Shown here: positions 42,247-51,835 of the stretch, in pieces | How the letters are laid out: each line of letters starts with the position of its first letter | How positions within the stretch are numbered: position 1 is the first letter of the stretch | From: CAZTBB01 sp964611755 | Lineage (GTDB): Bacteria > Pseudomonadota > Alphaproteobacteria > Micavibrionales > Micavibrionaceae | Assembly (NCBI GenBank): GCA_964611755.1 | Contig: CAZTBB010000007.1 | Coordinates: 1 to 64,000 of the forward strand | DNA: 64,000 bases | Direction: 5' to 3' | Notes under the pieces: generated by a model | Told to the model about the DNA's origin: nothing | Database searches by the model: none | Seen by the model: the letters and a program-made list of their open reading frames with translations, nothing else | Translations under genes and position numbers: made by a program

Positions 42247-45200
42247 ATGGCGGGTACTTCAGGAAATAATATTTCGAACAATAACGGAAATGCGATTGTA
42301 ATACGCAAACCGGGAACAAGCGGCGAGGCGCAAAGAATTGCCCTTCAGGATGGCGCTCAATACGTTCTTGATTTCGATGTATCCAACATTATCGCTGCTT
42401 ATCGTAAGGGTTCTGATTTTATCATCCGCTTCAAGGATGGATCATCTGTTGTTCTTGAAAATGCCGGCGCCCTGGATGGCGTTGAGTTTTTATTGGCCAA
42501 TGGCGCGCATGTATCTCTGGACAGCATGTTGTCATCCATGGCGATGTCTTTGGACGCACAGGGCGTGATTGGCGAGACGGCTCTTGAATCTGTGGCGGCC
42601 GCCGATGATGAAATGAATATTGATGAAATCGCTTTAGCGGTTCAAAACCTATTGAACGCAGGCAATATCGGTGAAGCCGAGCAGTTAATGGCACAATATG
42701 CCGTTGATGTTGCAAGTCTTGAAACCGCCGCAGGGTTTGATCCATCTGTATTGGCCGCGATTGAACCGGCCGCAGGTGAGGGTGCGCTATCCGGATCAAA
42801 TGGTTTTGGTTTCCAAAGCAGCTTTAGAGGCGCTGATATTAACCCGATTGATGCGATTGGTGTGATTGGCGAGACAGAATTGTCGCCGGATCTTCCGGAA
42901 GCCGCCGACCAGCCATTTGCTCTGTTCTCGGCATCTTCAACGCCATCATCAACACCAACACCTCCGCAATCTCCCGAGATTGTAGCCAATGATTCTGAGG
43001 CTCCCGAAGACGGCAGCACGTTCTCCGATCTTGTTATTACGCCTGTTTTGCAAACATCATCTCTTGAAATTGTGATTTCCGGTATTCAATCTGGCTGGAA
43101 TGTATCTGGCCCTGGCGTGTTTGATTCAAATGCAGGCACATACACTGTGACTCTAGGCCCGGGTGAGACATTTACTAATCCTGAGTTTTTCACGCCAGCC
43201 GACAGCGACGTGGATATGAACGGGTTAGTTGTTACAGTGACCGAAACTGACCTTGTAACCGGTGATGGCTTTACGAATTCCGCTACATTCAACATTGTCG
43301 TTGATGCGATTGCGGATACACCGAATTTGGCAGTAACAGCGTCAACAGAAGATGAGAATGACCCGGCTGATATCAACATTTCAACATCACCGAATGACCG
43401 TGATGGATCAGAAGAAATTATCGAAGTTATCCTTTCTGGAGTGCCAACAGGCTTTACACTGAGCGCAGGTACATTTGATGCAACAACAGGCAATTGGACC
43501 TTATTGCCAACCGAGCTTGCAGGTCTCCAAATTACACCGCCAAATGGCTATGTCGGGACAATCAATTTGCGTGCAGAAACAATTGTACGCGAAGTAAATT
43601 TGAGCGGTACCGAGCCGGATCTTACAAATAATGAAGCCCGCGCGACATATGATTTCCCTGTGACGTGGAATCCCACTATAACCGGCGGTGTTATTGATGT
43701 TAATAATGGCGTTGCAGACGCTGTTTTAAAAGAAGACGGCTCCGTTGATGTTCCAGTTGTAGCAACATTAAATCCGGCCAATTCCGGGAACGAAATACTT
43801 AAACTTACCCTTTCAGGTCTTGATTTAACATTATTGCAATCATTTTCCGCCTCCGATTATGCGGGCGCATCATGGACACGCGTTGCGGGAACGCCTGATA
43901 ATAATGCCAGTTTCGAAATTACGCTGCCCGCAGGAACAGGTTACATAGGTACATTTAATTTTGTGTCTTTGCCGGATGCTGATTTCGATCAAACGGCTCT
44001 TCGCCTGACGGCAACAGCAACAGAGCCATCGAACAATGCGACTGCAACAGATACGGTAGATTTTAATGTGATTGGCGATGCCGTCGTTGATACACCGACA
44101 CTGGTAGTTAATAATCTGACGGGGGAAGAGCAAACAGCCGTTACATTCCCTATCACAACAAATATTACAGATAATGACGCGGGTTTGGGCCGCCCTGTAA
44201 CATCCGAAGTGATTGAAAAAATAGAAATTTCAGGACTGCCTGCGGGTGCGTCTTTGAATGCTGGCTCATTTTCGAATGGCGTTTGGACATTGACACCATC
44301 AGAATTGGCCGGCTTGGAAATCAATCTGGGCACAGCGGCTATTGGGACATATACATTGTCTATCACAACATTTGCAGTTGACCAGAATTTAAGCGGCTCG
44401 GAAGATGATTTCAGTGATAACAGAACCAGTGTTACAGAAACAATAACGCTGACAATCACGCCGGACGATATTCCCGAGTTTGATGAGAATCCAAATGGTG
44501 ATGCCGGTGTTGGTATCGTTGATGAAAGCGGCTTTCTGGGCATTAACGCGCCAGCCGGCAGCGAGACGGTCAACGGCACAATCACCGCCGATTTCAAAGG
44601 CGATGGCCCGGGTACATACAGCGTGAATAACAGCTTTAGCTTTAGCGGCTCTGTTTTGACGAGCAACGGTAACATGCTCTCGCAAGGTGAAGAAGTAACC
44701 GTATCCCAAAGCGGCAATGGCTATATTGGTACGGCGGGTGGTCGCACCGTATTCACCATCACATTGAATGGTACAACAGGTGAATATGAATTCCGTTTGC
44801 TGGATCAATTGGATCATGCCGATGGTGGCAATGCCAACGATCTTGTGAATTTATTCTTTGGCGTGCGCGCCACAGATAATGATGCGGTTAACCCTGATAG
44901 TGATGATAGTGTTATTCGTATTGTTGTATTGGATGATGCGCCAATCGCAAATGATGATATCAACAGCTTCGACAGCAATCTGACAAATACAACATCCGGG
45001 AATGTGATTGCAGGCCAGAATGGCGGTGCAAATGCTGCCGATAGTGAATCTTTCGATGAATTTACATCCGGCCCGGTGAATAAAATTACATCCATTACAT
45101 TTGGCGGCACGACTGTGAATTTGACGGATGATACATCCTTCTTCCGTATCGATGGTCAGGATGGCTATCTTCAAATCCGCGCAGATGGCCAATACACATA

Positions 45201-48200
45201 CACATTGTTCAACAATGCGGTGGCAACAAATGGTCAGTTTACAGATCAGTTTACATACACGTTAACAGATTTTGATGGGGATAGTGATACAGCTGTCCTG
45301 ACAATTATCGCTGCCGATGATGACGTTCCCGAGTTTGATGAGAATCCAAACGGAGAAGCAGCAGTCGGCGCGGTTGATGAAACAGATTTTGATAATGCCC
45401 CAATTGGTAGCGATACGATTAGCGGCACAATCACCGCTGATTTCAAAGGTGATGGCCCGGGTACATACAGTGTGAATAATTTCTTCACATTTAGCGGTTC
45501 TGCAAAAACGCAAAATGCAAATCTTCTCTCGCAAGGCGAAGAGGTTAATGTTGCGCAAAACGGCAATGGTTATGTCGGTACGGCGGGTGGTCGCACCGTA
45601 TTCACCATCACATTGAACCCGACAACGGGCGCTTATGAATTCCGTTTGCTGGATCAATTGGATCATGCAGACGGTTCGGATGCGAATGAGATTATCAATC
45701 TATATTTCGGTGTACGCGCCACAGATAACGACGCGGTTAACCCCGATAGTGACGACAGCGTGATCAAAATTATTGTGATTGATGATGCGCCAATCGCAAA
45801 TGATGATATCAATAGCTTCGACAGCAATCTGACAAATACAACATCCGGGAATGTGATTACAGGCCAGAATGGCGGCGCTACGGCGGCGGATAATCCATCC
45901 AATGATGAATTTACATCCGGCCCGGTGAATAAAATTACATCCATTACATTTGGCGGCACGACTGTGAATTTGACGGATGATACATCCTTCTTCCGTATCG
46001 ATGGTCAGGATGGCTATCTTCAAATCCGTGCAGATGGTCAATACACATACACATTGTTCAACAATGCGGTGGCAACAAATGGCCAGTTTACAGATCAGTT
46101 TACATACACGCTGACAGATTTCGATGGTGACAGCGATACAGCTGTCCTGACAATTATTGCGGCCGATGACGATATTCCTGAGTTTGATGAAGATCCGAAC
46201 GGGAATGTTGATAGCCAGATTGTTGATGAAACAGACTTTGGTGTAAACCCGCTTGGCAGCGATAGCGTCAGCGGTACAATCACCGCTGATTTCAAAGGTG
46301 ATGGCCCGGGCACATACAGCGTGAATGGAACATTCACATTTGGTGGATCGGCCCTGAGCCAGAATGGCAATTTGCTCTCCAAGGGTGAAGAAGTAACCGT
46401 ATCCCAAAATGGCAATGGTTATGTAGGGACGGCGGGTGGTCGCACAATATTCACCATCACATTGAACCCGACGACGGGTGCTTATGATTTTGTTTTGGAG
46501 GATGTTCTTGATCACGCCAATCCAAATAACCCGAATGATGTGATTAACCTGTATTTCGGTGTGCGTGCCACAGATAATGATGCGGTTAACCCCGATAGTG
46601 ATGATGGACGCATTCGCATTCAGGTGCGCGATGATGCACCAAGTGCAACAACTCTATTTGGTGTTGTGCATGAAGATGGCCTGGATAATAACGGCACAAT
46701 CTCTCTGACGCGCGATATGGATATGGACTTTGGTGAAGACGGCCCTGGCGCCATCACAGCTTCTAATAAATTCGAAGCTGTTTATGAAATGAATGGCGCG
46801 CCTAGAGACCTTTATTCAGGTGGCAATCTCGTGACTGTTACACAAAGCGGTAACAACTACATTGGTACAGCCAATGGCGAGACTGTTTTCTCATTGGTGA
46901 TTGATCCGGCCACCGGGCGTCACACATATTTCCAGTTCAAAGCACTTGACCATGATTCATCAGGCCAGGGCGATAGCGTAATCTGGTTGAAATTCTATGT
47001 GAATATCACTGATTATGACGGCGATTCAATCGAGGCCATTATCGGCATTGATGTGACAGACGGTTTCCCGGTTGCCAATGATGATGTCAACAGCTTTGAC
47101 AGTGATGTAGCAACAATCACCAGCGGTAACGTGATTACAGGACAGAACGGCGGCGCAGGGGCAGCGGATAACCAATCCAACGATGATTTTGACTCGGTTA
47201 CCCCGAACAATAAAATCACGTCTGTGAGCTTTGGCGGCACGACTGTGAACTTGACGGATGATACATCCTTCTTCCGCATTGACGGGCAGGATGGATATTT
47301 GGTGATCCGTGCAGATGGTCAATACACATACACATTGTTCAACAATGCGGTGGCAACAAACGGTCAATACACAGACCAGTTCACATACACGCTGACAGAT
47401 TTTGACGGCGACAGTGATACGGCAACGCTGACTATTGTTGGTGCCGATGATGACATTCCCGAGTTTGATGAAGATCCGAACGGCAATGCCGATACAGGCA
47501 ACGTTGATGACGGCGATATTACAGATATCGTAAATGGTACAATTACAGCGGACTTTGGTAATGATGGTCCAGGTACATATTGTGTGAACGGCACAGGCGG
47601 TTTCAGCTTTTCAGGCGCAGCTTTGAGCCAGAATGGTAATCTGCTTTCACAAGGCCAGGAAGTCATCGTCACAGCATCCGTGAATGGCAACAGCTACACA
47701 GGGACAGCCGGTGGCCGTACGGTCTTTACATTGACGCTTGATGAAAACTCAGGTCAGTGGCAGTTCCGTTTGATTGATACATTGGACCATTCCAACCCGA
47801 ATTCTCCAAACGAAGCCATTAATCTGTTCTTTGATGTGATTGCAAAAGACAATGATGCAGGCACACCGGATACAGATCAAAGCCACATCAGAATTATTGT
47901 GCGTGATGATGCACCGGTTGCTAATGATGATAACAATGACTTTGATGCGAATAACGCCACTACAACAAGCGGTAACGTGATTACAGGTCAGAATGGCGGT
48001 GCCGGCGCAGCCGACAGCCTTAGCAATGATGAATTTGCATCCGGCCCGGCCAATAAAATTACGCAAGTAACATTTGGCGGCACGACTGTAAATCTTACAA
48101 ATGATACATCCTTCTTCCGCATTGACGGGCAGGATGGGTATTTGTTGATCCGTTCGGATGGTCAATACACCTACACATTGTTCAACAATGCGGTGGCGAC

Positions 48201-50061
48201 AGCCGGTCAGTATACAGATGAGTTTATCTACACATTGACAGACTCCGATGGTGACAGTGACACAGCCACATTGAGCATTAGTGCCGATGAAATTGTGAAC
48301 ATCACACCACCAACCGTTGATTTGAAGTTGAATGGATCAGATAACTTGGTTGAGTTCTGTGTCAAGGAAGACACAACCGGAACATTGAATGTGCGTGCAG
48401 ATGTGGCCGATGGGACTGGCAATGAGACATTGACAATTACTATTCAGGGTGTTGATGCATCGTGGAATGTGAACCTGCCGAATGGTTGGGTTAATCTTGG
48501 CGGCGGCACTTATCGCATCATATTGAACAACACAACAAGCTATGATGATGATATTACATTCCGTGCCCCTGCGAATAGTGACATTGATATGAGTAATGTG
48601 CGTGTGACAGCAACAGTCAGTGATCCTGACACAAACACAACAGATAGTGAGAGTGATACATTTGATATCGTTGGTGATGCGGTCGCGGATAATTTTGATG
48701 TAGGATATAATTACTACAATCAAGGCGGATCCTTCCAAACACAAGACGCTATTTTGAATTTGGATTGGCAGACCGAGACATGGGGTAAGAACCAAAATCG
48801 TCTTCCGATTACACGTGAATTGAGTGATGTTGTGGCCATTTCACAGCCGGCTGATCAGGACGGATCAGAAGAGATGCTGATCACTCTGACGTTCACGGCG
48901 CTTTACCACACAGGAGCCACATCTTTCCCGATCGCGTTTGATACAGGGACATTGGTATCCAGCTCCGGTAATACATATGTTTGGCAGTTCACATATCAAG
49001 AATATCAAAATGCGACATTAACATCAGGTGGTCACCATTATGATCAGGCGGGTCGTTATCTTTTGAATGTGACGGTGACGAATACAGAAACAAATCTGAG
49101 TGGTGATGAATGTGATACAACAGATAATCAGGTGACGTACAGCGCATCCGGTATCATCAATATCGGTGATCACAGTAGAACACCTCTTGTGATTGATCTG
49201 GATGGCGATGGCCTTGATCTGACAAGCCTGTACAACGCCGCCGTGAGCTTTGACCTTGATGGTGACGGCCAAGAGGAATACACAGGTTGGGTTCAGCCTG
49301 ATGATGCCTTCTTGGTTATGGATTGGAACGGTGACGGTACTATCAATGACGGTACCGAGCTTTTCGGTGATGCAACAGGCTATGACGATGGTTTCGCAGC
49401 TCTTGCAGCGCTGGATGAAAATGGCGATGGTGTGATTGACGCGCAGGATTCTCTGTTCTCACTTTTACAAATCTGGCAAGACTTGAACAGCAATGGAATT
49501 TCCGAAGCAAATGAATTGATGACAATGGATCAAATCGGCATCACAAGCTTGTCACTTGATGTGAACGACTATGTTGACATGGTTGAGGGTAATGGCGTTG
49601 TCGGTCAGACAATCGTAACATTTGCGGATGGATCAACTGTTGATATGTATGATGTTTACTTCCGCACGAACGAAGTCCCCGAAGGCGTGACAGAGATTAA
49701 TGGCACGGCTGCAAATGATATTATCGGCTCCACACTTGGAAGCGATATTATGACGGGTGGTGACGGTGCTGATATCTTCCACTTGATCCAGGGCGCGGAC
49801 GGCACATTGGATGTGATTACAGATTTTGATGCAAGCGAAGGCGACCGTATTGATCTCTCACAAATGATCCAAGGCTATGACAACCTTCAGGGGATGATCG
49901 ATAACTTTGTCTTCACAACAGAAGTGGACGGTAACACGGTTGTGTCTGTTGATCAGAGCGGCTCCGGCGATCGCAGCAATGCGGTGGATGTTGTTATTCT
50001 TCAAGGTGCGAATGATTTGACGTTGGATCAAATCCTGAACACGGCGCAAGGCAACGTATAA
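42247..50061 (+). CDS. Giant type I secreted adhesin with Ig-like repeats and C-terminal secretion signal
   Basis: This 2604 aa protein looks like a BapA/LapA-type surface adhesin. The N terminus (about 1-180) has a BapA-like beta-rich segment (AQYVLDFDVSNIIAAYRKG, then DFIIRFKDGSSVVLE) and two candidate LapG-type cleavage motifs, TAAG at residues 160-163 (42724-42735) and PAAG at 174-177 (42766-42777). A proline/serine-rich linker follows, then Ig-like domains (to about 740), a highly repetitive block (44464-48290), more Ig-like sequence, and a Ca-binding C-terminal region from about residue 2313 (DLDGDGLDL, DWNGDGTINDGTELFG, DENGDGVID). One RTX-like GGDGADIF lies before a final type I secretion domain (DVITDFDASEGDRIDLS). 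There is no Sec signal, as expected for type I export. GTG 42244 is in frame just before, but ATG 42247 sits eight bases after AAGGA. Confidence 0.88.
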   Translation: MAGTSGNNISNNNGNAIVIRKPGTSGEAQRIALQDGAQYVLDFDVSNIIAAYRKGSDFIIRFKDGSSVVLENAGALDGVEFLLANGAHVSLDSMLSSMAMSLDAQGVIGETALESVAAADDEMNIDEIALAVQNLLNAGNIGEAEQLMAQYAVDVASLETAAGFDPSVLAAIEPAAGEGALSGSNGFGFQSSFRGADINPIDAIGVIGETELSPDLPEAADQPFALFSASSTPSSTPTPPQSPEIVANDSEAPEDGSTFSDLVITPVLQTSSLEIVISGIQSGWNVSGPGVFDSNAGTYTVTLGPGETFTNPEFFTPADSDVDMNGLVVTVTETDLVTGDGFTNSATFNIVVDAIADTPNLAVTASTEDENDPADINISTSPNDRDGSEEIIEVILSGVPTGFTLSAGTFDATTGNWTLLPTELAGLQITPPNGYVGTINLRAETIVREVNLSGTEPDLTNNEARATYDFPVTWNPTITGGVIDVNNGVADAVLKEDGSVDVPVVATLNPANSGNEILKLTLSGLDLTLLQSFSASDYAGASWTRVAGTPDNNASFEITLPAGTGYIGTFNFVSLPDADFDQTALRLTATATEPSNNATATDTVDFNVIGDAVVDTPTLVVNNLTGEEQTAVTFPITTNITDNDAGLGRPVTSEVIEKIEISGLPAGASLNAGSFSNGVWTLTPSELAGLEINLGTAAIGTYTLSITTFAVDQNLSGSEDDFSDNRTSVTETITLTITPDDIPEFDENPNGDAGVGIVDESGFLGINAPAGSETVNGTITADFKGDGPGTYSVNNSFSFSGSVLTSNGNMLSQGEEVTVSQSGNGYIGTAGGRTVFTITLNGTTGEYEFRLLDQLDHADGGNANDLVNLFFGVRATDNDAVNPDSDDSVIRIVVLDDAPIANDDINSFDSNLTNTTSGNVIAGQNGGANAADSESFDEFTSGPVNKITSITFGGTTVNLTDDTSFFRIDGQDGYLQIRADGQYTYTLFNNAVATNGQFTDQFTYTLTDFDGDSDTAVLTIIAADDDVPEFDENPNGEAAVGAVDETDFDNAPIGSDTISGTITADFKGDGPGTYSVNNFFTFSGSAKTQNANLLSQGEEVNVAQNGNGYVGTAGGRTVFTITLNPTTGAYEFRLLDQLDHADGSDANEIINLYFGVRATDNDAVNPDSDDSVIKIIVIDDAPIANDDINSFDSNLTNTTSGNVITGQNGGATAADNPSNDEFTSGPVNKITSITFGGTTVNLTDDTSFFRIDGQDGYLQIRADGQYTYTLFNNAVATNGQFTDQFTYTLTDFDGDSDTAVLTIIAADDDIPEFDEDPNGNVDSQIVDETDFGVNPLGSDSVSGTITADFKGDGPGTYSVNGTFTFGGSALSQNGNLLSKGEEVTVSQNGNGYVGTAGGRTIFTITLNPTTGAYDFVLEDVLDHANPNNPNDVINLYFGVRATDNDAVNPDSDDGRIRIQVRDDAPSATTLFGVVHEDGLDNNGTISLTRDMDMDFGEDGPGAITASNKFEAVYEMNGAPRDLYSGGNLVTVTQSGNNYIGTANGETVFSLVIDPATGRHTYFQFKALDHDSSGQGDSVIWLKFYVNITDYDGDSIEAIIGIDVTDGFPVANDDVNSFDSDVATITSGNVITGQNGGAGAADNQSNDDFDSVTPNNKITSVSFGGTTVNLTDDTSFFRIDGQDGYLVIRADGQYTYTLFNNAVATNGQYTDQFTYTLTDFDGDSDTATLTIVGADDDIPEFDEDPNGNADTGNVDDGDITDIVNGTITADFGNDGPGTYCVNGTGGFSFSGAALSQNGNLLSQGQEVIVTASVNGNSYTGTAGGRTVFTLTLDENSGQWQFRLIDTLDHSNPNSPNEAINLFFDVIAKDNDAGTPDTDQSHIRIIVRDDAPVANDDNNDFDANNATTTSGNVITGQNGGAGAADSLSNDEFASGPANKITQVTFGGTTVNLTNDTSFFRIDGQDGYLLIRSDGQYTYTLFNNAVATAGQYTDEFIYTLTDSDGDSDTATLSISADEIVNITPPTVDLKLNGSDNLVEFCVKEDTTGTLNVRADVADGTGNETLTITIQGVDASWNVNLPNGWVNLGGGTYRIILNNTTSYDDDITFRAPANSDIDMSNVRVTATVSDPDTNTTDSESDTFDIVGDAVADNFDVGYNYYNQGGSFQTQDAILNLDWQTETWGKNQNRLPITRELSDVVAISQPADQDGSEEMLITLTFTALYHTGATSFPIAFDTGTLVSSSGNTYVWQFTYQEYQNATLTSGGHHYDQAGRYLLNVTVTNTETNLSGDECDTTDNQVTYSASGIINIGDHSRTPLVIDLDGDGLDLTSLYNAAVSFDLDGDGQEEYTGWVQPDDAFLVMDWNGDGTINDGTELFGDATGYDDGFAALAALDENGDGVIDAQDSLFSLLQIWQDLNSNGISEANELMTMDQIGITSLSLDVNDYVDMVEGNGVVGQTIVTFADGSTVDMYDVYFRTNEVPEGVTEINGTAANDIIGSTLGSDIMTGGDGADIFHLIQGADGTLDVITDFDASEGDRIDLSQMIQGYDNLQGMIDNFVFTTEVDGNTVVSVDQSGSGDRSNAVDVVILQGANDLTLDQILNTAQGNV
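44464..48290 (+). repeat. Tandem repeat block within the giant adhesin gene
   Basis: Two alternating modules recur. Module A starts DDIPEFDE-NPNG and contains NGTITADFKGDGPGTY and GGRTVFTITL (T1SS-143-like). Module B contains NDDINSFDSN, SGNVITGQNGGA, FGGTTVNLTDDTSFFRIDGQ and a DFDGDSDT end. Full A starts lie at 44464, 45319, 46168 and 47449; the order is A-B-A-B-A-A'-B-A-B, where A' (from about 46654) is divergent. The DNA string GGCGGCACGACTGT recurs at 45103, 45952, 47233 and 48076; the first two copies are 849 bp (283 codons) apart. Copies 1 and 2 are nearly identical over long stretches, so recombination can change copy number. Confidence 0.9.
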
Positions 50062-50090
50062 ACGCTCTTCATTATTAAAATGGTATTTTT

Positions 50091-50122
50091 AAAAACCCGC
50101 TTGATAACTGGCGGGTTTTTTT
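50091..50122 (+). terminator. Rho-independent terminator of the adhesin gene
   Basis: AAAAACCCGC (50091-50100) pairs perfectly with GCGGGTTTTT (from 50111), ten-base loop, seven T in total to 50122. It separates the adhesin from the TolC-like gene. Confidence 0.93.
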
Positions 50123-50226
50123 AATGCCCCCCTTGTATCACTTGGCTCTTGCGTGCATAAAGAAAATTGGCTAGTTGTATAGGAATTCAAGAAAATATAG
50201 AAAATACAATCCGAAGGATTTTTAAA

Positions 50227-51639
50227 ATGAAGGTTATGATGAGTAAATCCCTGCACCGTTTTTGTTTAACTGTTTCGGCCGTTGCCTTGATTGGCCTTGG
50301 CGCCGGATCAGTAAACGCAGAAGATTCGCGCGATGAGACAAATGTAACACTGGGACAGGCGGTTCAAGTGGGTATTTCGACAAATCCGGAATACGGGACT
50401 GTGGCGGCCAACCGCCGCGCCACGGACGAAGAATTGGCACAAGGCCGTTCTCTTTATTTGCCATCTGTAGACCTTCGCGGTGATACGGGTTTTGAGCATA
50501 CGGATGACCCCGGGACAAGAGGCGGTCTTGATCCGGATGATGAGGAAAACCTTTTCCGCTATGAAATTGGCTTGACGCTCACACAGCTTTTATTTGACGG
50601 CTTTGAGTCATATTACGAAATTGAGCGCCAAAAAGCGCGTGTTCAATCCGCAGCAGACCGCGTGCGTGAAACAGAAGAGCTTGTCGGTTTGGCGATTGTC
50701 GAGGCGTATCTTGAGGTTCTTCGCCAGCGTCAATTGCTGTTTATTGCCCGTCAAAATGTGCAAGAGCATGTTGATATCATGTCCTTGATTGAAAGCGGTG
50801 TAACCGGCGGACGATCAACACAGGCCGATTTGGCACAGATTCAAGCCCGTTTGGCGCAGGCGCGCGCAACAGAGGCAAACACATTGCAATCTCTTCGAAA
50901 TGCGGAAGCAGCGTATCGCCGTGAAGTCGGACAAGCTCCTGGTGATCTTCGCTTGCCGACAGTGCCGTTTAATCAACTTGCCGGTGATGTCGAGACAGAA
51001 GTCGAGCAAGCCTTGGCTATGAGCCCAACCTTGGATATTTTTGCCTCTGATATTGAGGTGGCTTATGCCGAGAGTGAGCAAACGAAGTCTACGTTCTACC
51101 CGCAGCTTGATCTTCAGTTAAATGCCCGTCAAGGCGATGATCTGGGCGGTGTTGAAGGCCGTGACACAAGCGCCTCGGCTCTGGTTGTTTTGAACTGGAA
51201 CCTCTATCGCGGTGGTCAAGATACGGCCAGGGCGCGTGAATTTATTCACAGACACCAACAAACAAAAGAAGAGCGTACAGATGCGGCGCGTACATTGGAA
51301 AATGATGTACGCCAGACATGGGCCTCTATGATTGCCTCTGGTGAGCGCGCCAAGCAGTTTGCGAAGCAAGCGGACGCCAATGTTCAGGTTGTGAACGCTT
51401 ATAAAGACCAGTTCAACATCAATAGACGTACATTGCTGGATGTGCTGGATGCACAAAATGAGCTTTTCGTATCACGCAGCAACACAATTGATGCTGAATT
51501 TGTTGAGATGATTGGCGCATATCGTCTTTTGGCCCTGAAAGGAAAGCTTTTGCCGGCACTTGGTGTGGAATACACAGCCGAAACAGCCGTGGCACAAAGA
51601 GATTCATGGAAATCAGATGAAAAGATGGATGCCCGTTAG
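50227..51639 (+). CDS. TolC-family outer-membrane efflux/secretion channel
   Basis: The 470 aa protein has a signal peptide (LTVSAVALIGLGAGSVNA) and the OEP repeat organisation of TolC: NVTLGQAVQVGISTNPEYG at the start, LTLTQLLFDGFESYYEIERQKARVQSA, a second repeat with LNWNLYRGGQDTARAREFIHRHQQ, and NRRTLLDVLDAQNELF near the end. It would form the trimeric outer-membrane tunnel of the type I system that exports the adhesin encoded immediately upstream. The start at 50227 has AAGGA eight bases upstream; the TTG at 50167 is not credible. The ABC transporter and membrane-fusion protein genes are not adjacent. Confidence 0.94.
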   Translation: MKVMMSKSLHRFCLTVSAVALIGLGAGSVNAEDSRDETNVTLGQAVQVGISTNPEYGTVAANRRATDEELAQGRSLYLPSVDLRGDTGFEHTDDPGTRGGLDPDDEENLFRYEIGLTLTQLLFDGFESYYEIERQKARVQSAADRVRETEELVGLAIVEAYLEVLRQRQLLFIARQNVQEHVDIMSLIESGVTGGRSTQADLAQIQARLAQARATEANTLQSLRNAEAAYRREVGQAPGDLRLPTVPFNQLAGDVETEVEQALAMSPTLDIFASDIEVAYAESEQTKSTFYPQLDLQLNARQGDDLGGVEGRDTSASALVVLNWNLYRGGQDTARAREFIHRHQQTKEERTDAARTLENDVRQTWASMIASGERAKQFAKQADANVQVVNAYKDQFNINRRTLLDVLDAQNELFVSRSNTIDAEFVEMIGAYRLLALKGKLLPALGVEYTAETAVAQRDSWKSDEKMDAR

Positions 51640-51661
51640 GCCTTCTTCGAATGAATGAATT

Positions 51662-51688
51662 AAGGGCCTTCCAGTAAGGCCCTTTTTT
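51662..51688 (+). terminator. Rho-independent terminator of the TolC-like gene
   Basis: AAGGGCCTT (51662-51670) and AAGGCCCTT (from 51676) form a nine-base stem with a five-base loop, followed by more T to 51688. Confidence 0.93.
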
Positions 51689-51835
51689 ATTGCCTGTTCC
51701 ATGTTGACATTTGGCCATTCCATAATGATGTTGTTTTATTGTATAATACATAGCATAGTATGGCTCTTGTAGCTGTTCGCGTTCTATGGCCTTAGGGCGC
51801 GTTTTCATGAAATAACACTGACTGAAGAGAATCGC

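Noticed and set aside
45700..46515. Long minus-strand frames inside the adhesin gene (271 codons and similar ones)
   Set aside because: They recur with the repeat modules and are antisense shadows of a well-supported gene; their translations are Cys/Ile-rich and unlike proteins.
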